Shown here one piece after another: positions 6,989 through 9,337 of a stretch of DNA of 9,337 nt. The notes beneath the pieces were generated by a model. It saw nothing but the letters and a program-made list of their open reading frames with translations. It ran no database searches and had not been told where the DNA came from. The stretch covers positions 1 to 9,337 of the forward strand of contig JAFMRN010000076.1 of NCBI GenBank assembly GCA_017354065.1, given 5' to 3'. This DNA comes from Solirubrobacterales bacterium. GTDB taxonomy: Bacteria > Actinomycetota > Thermoleophilia > Solirubrobacterales > Solirubrobacteraceae. A program made the position numbers and the translations under genes. Numbering within the stretch: the first letter of the stretch is position 1; each line of letters starts with the position of its first letter.

Positions 6989-8011
6989 TCAGGCCCAACC
7001 CAGAGCCCGCAGTTTGCTAGCCAGCATCGGCGCCTGGACCAGGCGCCTGACCTGGGCGTTGAGGTGCACGCCGTCACCGACCGTGAAGGCGTCAGGGACC
7101 ACGCCCATAGCGGCCGCCTTCAGGTCCTGGGGGTAGAGCTTGATGCCCGTCTCGCGCGCGATGCCGCGCGCGTGTTTGGCGAGGAAGTCCGTCAGGTCCA
7201 CGTAGTTGTTCGGGTACGCCTGCTTCAGTCCGGCGTTGATCTCATGGATCCACTGCAGGTGCATCGGGGTCCTGCCCTTCAGCGCCGGCACCTCGTACTC
7301 GTTGACCAGCACTGAGAGCACCAGGAACCTGTGGTTGTGGACGGCACTCAGGTGCTGGACCTCGGCGCGCGTGGCCTCGAGCGTGCCCTTGACCGCCAGC
7401 TTGGAGTTGTCGGGCAAGTCCTCGTCGTTTCCGCCCTGCCAGAGGATCTGGACCTTGTGCGCGTCCGGACGCGCGGTTGGGGACCCAAGCTGGGTGCCCG
7501 CGCCCATGGACGTGTTCTTGGACGGGGCATGCGCCGGGGTGAACGCCGCCGTCAGTACGCGCCCGGCGGGATGACCGCCGGAGACGGGGCTGAACTGCCC
7601 ACCGGACCAGGTCCCGAACTGCACCGACCCATACACGTTCCCGAGCGAGGCCGGCATCGCGTCCTGGTACTCGTTGAAGGTGATGGGCGCCTTGACGGCG
7701 ATCTTGACCGGCGCGGAGGAACCGGCGTGCAGCGTAACCGGGGAGCTGAGCGCCAGCTTGATGCCGCCCTCGCGGAAGCCGATGTTGCCCGAGTCCTCGC
7801 TGTAGACGCCGCGGTCAGCGACGCTCGAGCCCTTGGGCAGCAGGCTCTGGAGATAGGCCTCCCAGTCCTGCCCGCCGACGCTGACCTTCGTCCAGGAGTC
7901 GCCGTAGGCGGCGACCGCCACGGGCTTCTGGGCATGCGCTCCCGCCTGCGCCGCGGCGAAAAACGCGAGCAGAGCTGTGGGAACTGCAAGAAACCTCTTG
8001 GGCAGGCGCAT
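6989..8011 (-). CDS. Secreted SGNH/GDSL-family hydrolase
   Basis: 340-residue exported esterase-type protein. The first 27 or so residues form a Sec signal peptide (basic MRLPKR, hydrophobic core, likely cleavage after 'AGAHA'). SGNH blocks are visible: block I 'GDSWT' with nucleophile S39, a 'GGND' block (193-196) supplying oxyanion-hole N195, and 'DGVHL' (313-317) with the D313/H316 catalytic pair. A Gly for block II is harder to place. About 100 residues between blocks I and III (roughly 85-180) are beta-rich and look like an inserted accessory domain. Typical reactions are deacetylation or ester cleavage on polysaccharides, lipids or peptidoglycan; the substrate is unknown. Its start has a perfect AAGGAGGT five bases upstream, unlike most genes here. 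It lies upstream of the GH18 gene on the same strand and is divergent from the sigma-factor fusion. Confidence 0.87.
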   Translation of the reverse strand: MRLPKRFLAVPTALLAFFAAAQAGAHAQKPVAVAAYGDSWTKVSVGGQDWEAYLQSLLPKGSSVADRGVYSEDSGNIGFREGGIKLALSSPVTLHAGSSAPVKIAVKAPITFNEYQDAMPASLGNVYGSVQFGTWSGGQFSPVSGGHPAGRVLTAAFTPAHAPSKNTSMGAGTQLGSPTARPDAHKVQILWQGGNDEDLPDNSKLAVKGTLEATRAEVQHLSAVHNHRFLVLSVLVNEYEVPALKGRTPMHLQWIHEINAGLKQAYPNNYVDLTDFLAKHARGIARETGIKLYPQDLKAAAMGVVPDAFTVGDGVHLNAQVRRLVQAPMLASKLRALGWA

Positions 8012-8016
8012 TCGTT

Positions 8017-8024
8017 ACCTCCTT
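8017..8024 (-). promoter_or_regulatory. Perfect Shine-Dalgarno of the SGNH hydrolase
   Basis: On the - strand this reads AAGGAGGT, a full match to the anti-Shine-Dalgarno end of 16S rRNA, five bases from the ATG at 8011. It fixes the start of the SGNH gene and predicts strong translation. Confidence 0.85.
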
Positions 8025-8051
8025 GGACCAAAATGCGGCGGGGACGCGGTC

Positions 8052-8057
8052 GGAGGG
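8052..8057 (+). promoter_or_regulatory. Shine-Dalgarno fixing the start of the sigma-factor fusion
   Basis: GGAGGG lies five bases before the ATG at 8063. It favours this start over the in-frame ATG at 8099 and over the long open frame further upstream, which is antisense to the SGNH gene. Confidence 0.8.
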
Positions 8058-8062
8058 TAGCC

Positions 8063-9214
8063 ATGTCACAACTGAAGGTGAGTCAGCGTTTTATTGGTAT
8101 GGACCTAGAGACGCTGATCGAGACTGAGCGCGGCGCACTGGTCGCGCGGCTGACCGCGGCGCTGAGCGGCGACCGGCACAGCGCTGAGGAGCTGGTGCAG
8201 GAGACGATGCTGCGCGCGTGGGAGCGCCTGCCCGCGGGCCTCAGCGACGCACAGCAGCGCGCCTGGCTCGGCCAGACCGCGAAACGCCTGGCGCTCGATG
8301 AGCTGCGCCGCCGGCGGCGGCGCCCTTCCGCCCCGCTGGAGGATGACGTGGCGGCGTTTGAGGATCAGGACGCGGACGCGGCGCGTGAGGCGCTGTCAAC
8401 GCTGCCGCCGCACGAGCGCTTCGTGTTGATGCTGCGCTTTGACGCCGGCTTCAGCCATCTGGAGATCGCCCAGTTGCTGGACATCTCAGAAGCTGCCGCG
8501 CGCAAGCGGATCAGCCGCGCGCGAACCCAATTCATGCGGGCCTATCGCCTGACCCAGGGGGACCGCGACCCGCTGATCCTGCTGATCGAGTCCGAGGACC
8601 CGCCCGAACCGTATGTCGACTTGCTGCAGACGGCGGGGGCGCGCGTGCGGCGAGTCAAGACCGTGCGGGAGCGTGATCTTGCACTGGCTGACGGGGTAGT
8701 TCACGGCGGCGGCTATGTGGACATGCACCCCGCGCTGTATGGCCAGCCCGTGCGCTGGCCCCAGGGTGAGCCGAACCTGGAGCGCGACCGGCTGGATCTC
8801 GCGGCGTTGTGCGGTGCGCTGTCACTGGATCTGCCGCTCCTTGGGATCTGCCGTGGCGCGCAGCTGTTGAACGTCGCCTCCGGCGGGGACCTCTATCAGG
8901 ACGTGGTGAACGAGGGGCTGACGCGGGTCGAGCACAAGTCAGACCACGTGATCGACACCGCGCGCGAGGGCACGGTCCGGTCGCTGCTGGGCCGCCGTGC
9001 CGAGGTCGCCAGCTCCCATCACCAGGCCGTCCACCGCCTGGGACGCAACCTGCGGGTCGGCGCGACATCGCCGGACGGCGTGATCGAGACGATCGAGCGC
9101 CGGGACAAGCGCTTCGCCGTGGGCCTGCAGTGGCACCCGGAGTTCAATGACTACGGGCCTGGCAAGCTCGTCGCCGAGGGTCTTGTTGAGGCGGCGCGGG
9201 AGCGGATCGCATGA
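8063..9214 (+). CDS. ECF-type sigma factor fused to a class I glutamine amidotransferase-like (peptidase C26) domain
   Basis: 383-residue single reading frame with two complete modules. Residues 15-87 are sigma-70 region 2 ('SAEELVQETMLRAWERLP', 40-57), ending in a run of arginines. Residues 105-160 are region 4 with 'LPPHERFVLMLRFDAGFSHLEIA' and the helix-turn-helix 'QLLDISEAAARKRISRAR'; regions 1 and 3 are absent, as in ECF sigmas. After a linker of under ten residues, 168-380 form a glutamine amidotransferase fold of the gamma-glutamyl-GABA hydrolase (PuuD, C26) type. This has 'HGGGYVDMHPALYG' (214-227), nucleophile elbow 'GICRGAQLLNV' with C263, 'SSHHQAV' (317-323), and 'QWHPEF' with H358 and E360. 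The triad looks intact, so hydrolysis of a gamma-glutamyl amide is plausible. No anti-sigma gene is visible; the C-terminal domain may regulate the sigma part. The next gene overlaps by ATGA. Confidence 0.92.
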   Translation: MSQLKVSQRFIGMDLETLIETERGALVARLTAALSGDRHSAEELVQETMLRAWERLPAGLSDAQQRAWLGQTAKRLALDELRRRRRRPSAPLEDDVAAFEDQDADAAREALSTLPPHERFVLMLRFDAGFSHLEIAQLLDISEAAARKRISRARTQFMRAYRLTQGDRDPLILLIESEDPPEPYVDLLQTAGARVRRVKTVRERDLALADGVVHGGGYVDMHPALYGQPVRWPQGEPNLERDRLDLAALCGALSLDLPLLGICRGAQLLNVASGGDLYQDVVNEGLTRVEHKSDHVIDTAREGTVRSLLGRRAEVASSHHQAVHRLGRNLRVGATSPDGVIETIERRDKRFAVGLQWHPEFNDYGPGKLVAEGLVEAARERIA

Positions 9215-9337
9215 GCAGTTTGCGAGACGCTGTAAGTGCGGTGCGGCAAGCACTGTCTGACATGCATTACGCCCAAAAACGCCTGCTGGAGCTTCAGTCC
9301 GGCACCGTGCTGACACCGGAAACGGCCGCGCGGCATC
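9211..9337 (+). CDS. Small gene coupled to the sigma-factor fusion, 3' end outside the window
   Basis: An ATG at 9211 overlaps the fusion's TGA (9212-9214) as ATGA, the same coupling seen in the molybdoenzyme operon. The frame stays open to the edge, giving 42 residues: MSSLRDAVSAVRQALSDMHY, then QKRLLELQSG and a Thr/Ala/Arg-containing tail. This part looks soluble and helical with no signal peptide or membrane segment; I recognise no family. Fifteen of its 42 codons end in A or T, apparently more than in the GC3-rich genes around it. Coupling to the fusion suggests a functional partner, for example a regulator of the sigma module or an enzyme handling the same gamma-glutamyl compound, but this cannot be judged from the fragment. 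Confidence 0.6.
   Translation, partial: MSSLRDAVSAVRQALSDMHYAQKRLLELQSGTVLTPETAARH

Noticed and set aside
7978..8016. TGGGAAC (7978-7984) followed by CGTT (8013-8016), considered as an ECF-type promoter for the fusion gene
   Set aside because: The spacing of about 28 bp is far longer than the 16-17 bp expected for ECF promoters, and no -10 match lies at the right distance.
7331..8062. Long + strand open frame continuous with the sigma-factor fusion, which would make a protein of over 600 residues
   Set aside because: It is antisense to the SGNH gene, shows no domain, and the Shine-Dalgarno at 8052-8057 plus the sigma domain place the true start at 8063.
1..9337. CRISPR arrays, tRNA/rRNA genes, insertion sequences, attachment sites
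   Set aside because: No spaced repeats, transposase frames, tRNA cloverleaf with CCA-type end, or flanking duplications were seen when reading both strands.

Overview
The window is high-GC DNA (strong G/C preference at codon third positions) from what looks like an actinobacterium. A Thermoleophilia/Solirubrobacterales-like source is a guess from gene style: an F420-type nitroreductase fold, a six-helix HAMP-adenylate cyclase of mycobacterial architecture, a polytopic Tat-dependent molybdoenzyme, and several genes without Shine-Dalgarno sequences. No rRNA, tRNA, CRISPR array, transposase or phage gene is visible.

Left part (1-2737): the 3' end of a secreted-type beta-propeller (YVTN/NHL) gene on + meets, tail to tail, a two-gene - strand operon. 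That operon encodes a membrane cytochrome b-like/molybdopterin oxidoreductase fusion with an internal twin-arginine motif, and a translationally coupled four-helix membrane protein. Divergent from it is a + strand DDN-type (F420H2-dependent) reductase-fold protein.

Middle (2715-5554): a GST-like gene on - runs tail to tail into the DDN gene and is divergent from a short TetR regulator on +. A palindrome lies between the GST and TetR genes. The TetR gene overlaps, tail to tail, a class IIIb adenylate cyclase on -. All three convergent junctions in the window are overlapping gene ends.

Right part (5580-9337): a GC-rich hairpin ends a - strand unit of two exported hydrolases, a GH18 lipoprotein and an SGNH/GDSL hydrolase. 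Only 51 bp upstream, and divergent, is the most unusual gene of the window. It is a single 383-codon reading frame joining an ECF-type sigma factor (regions 2 and 4) to a complete class I glutamine amidotransferase-like peptidase C26 domain (gamma-glutamyl-GABA hydrolase type) with an apparently intact Cys-His-Glu triad. An ATGA overlap couples it to a further small gene cut off by the right edge.

The working idea is that the fusion is a transcription factor with a built-in gamma-glutamyl hydrolase or sensor domain. It may control itself, its coupled partner and possibly the divergent envelope hydrolases. The domains are seen in the sequence; the regulatory role is inference.
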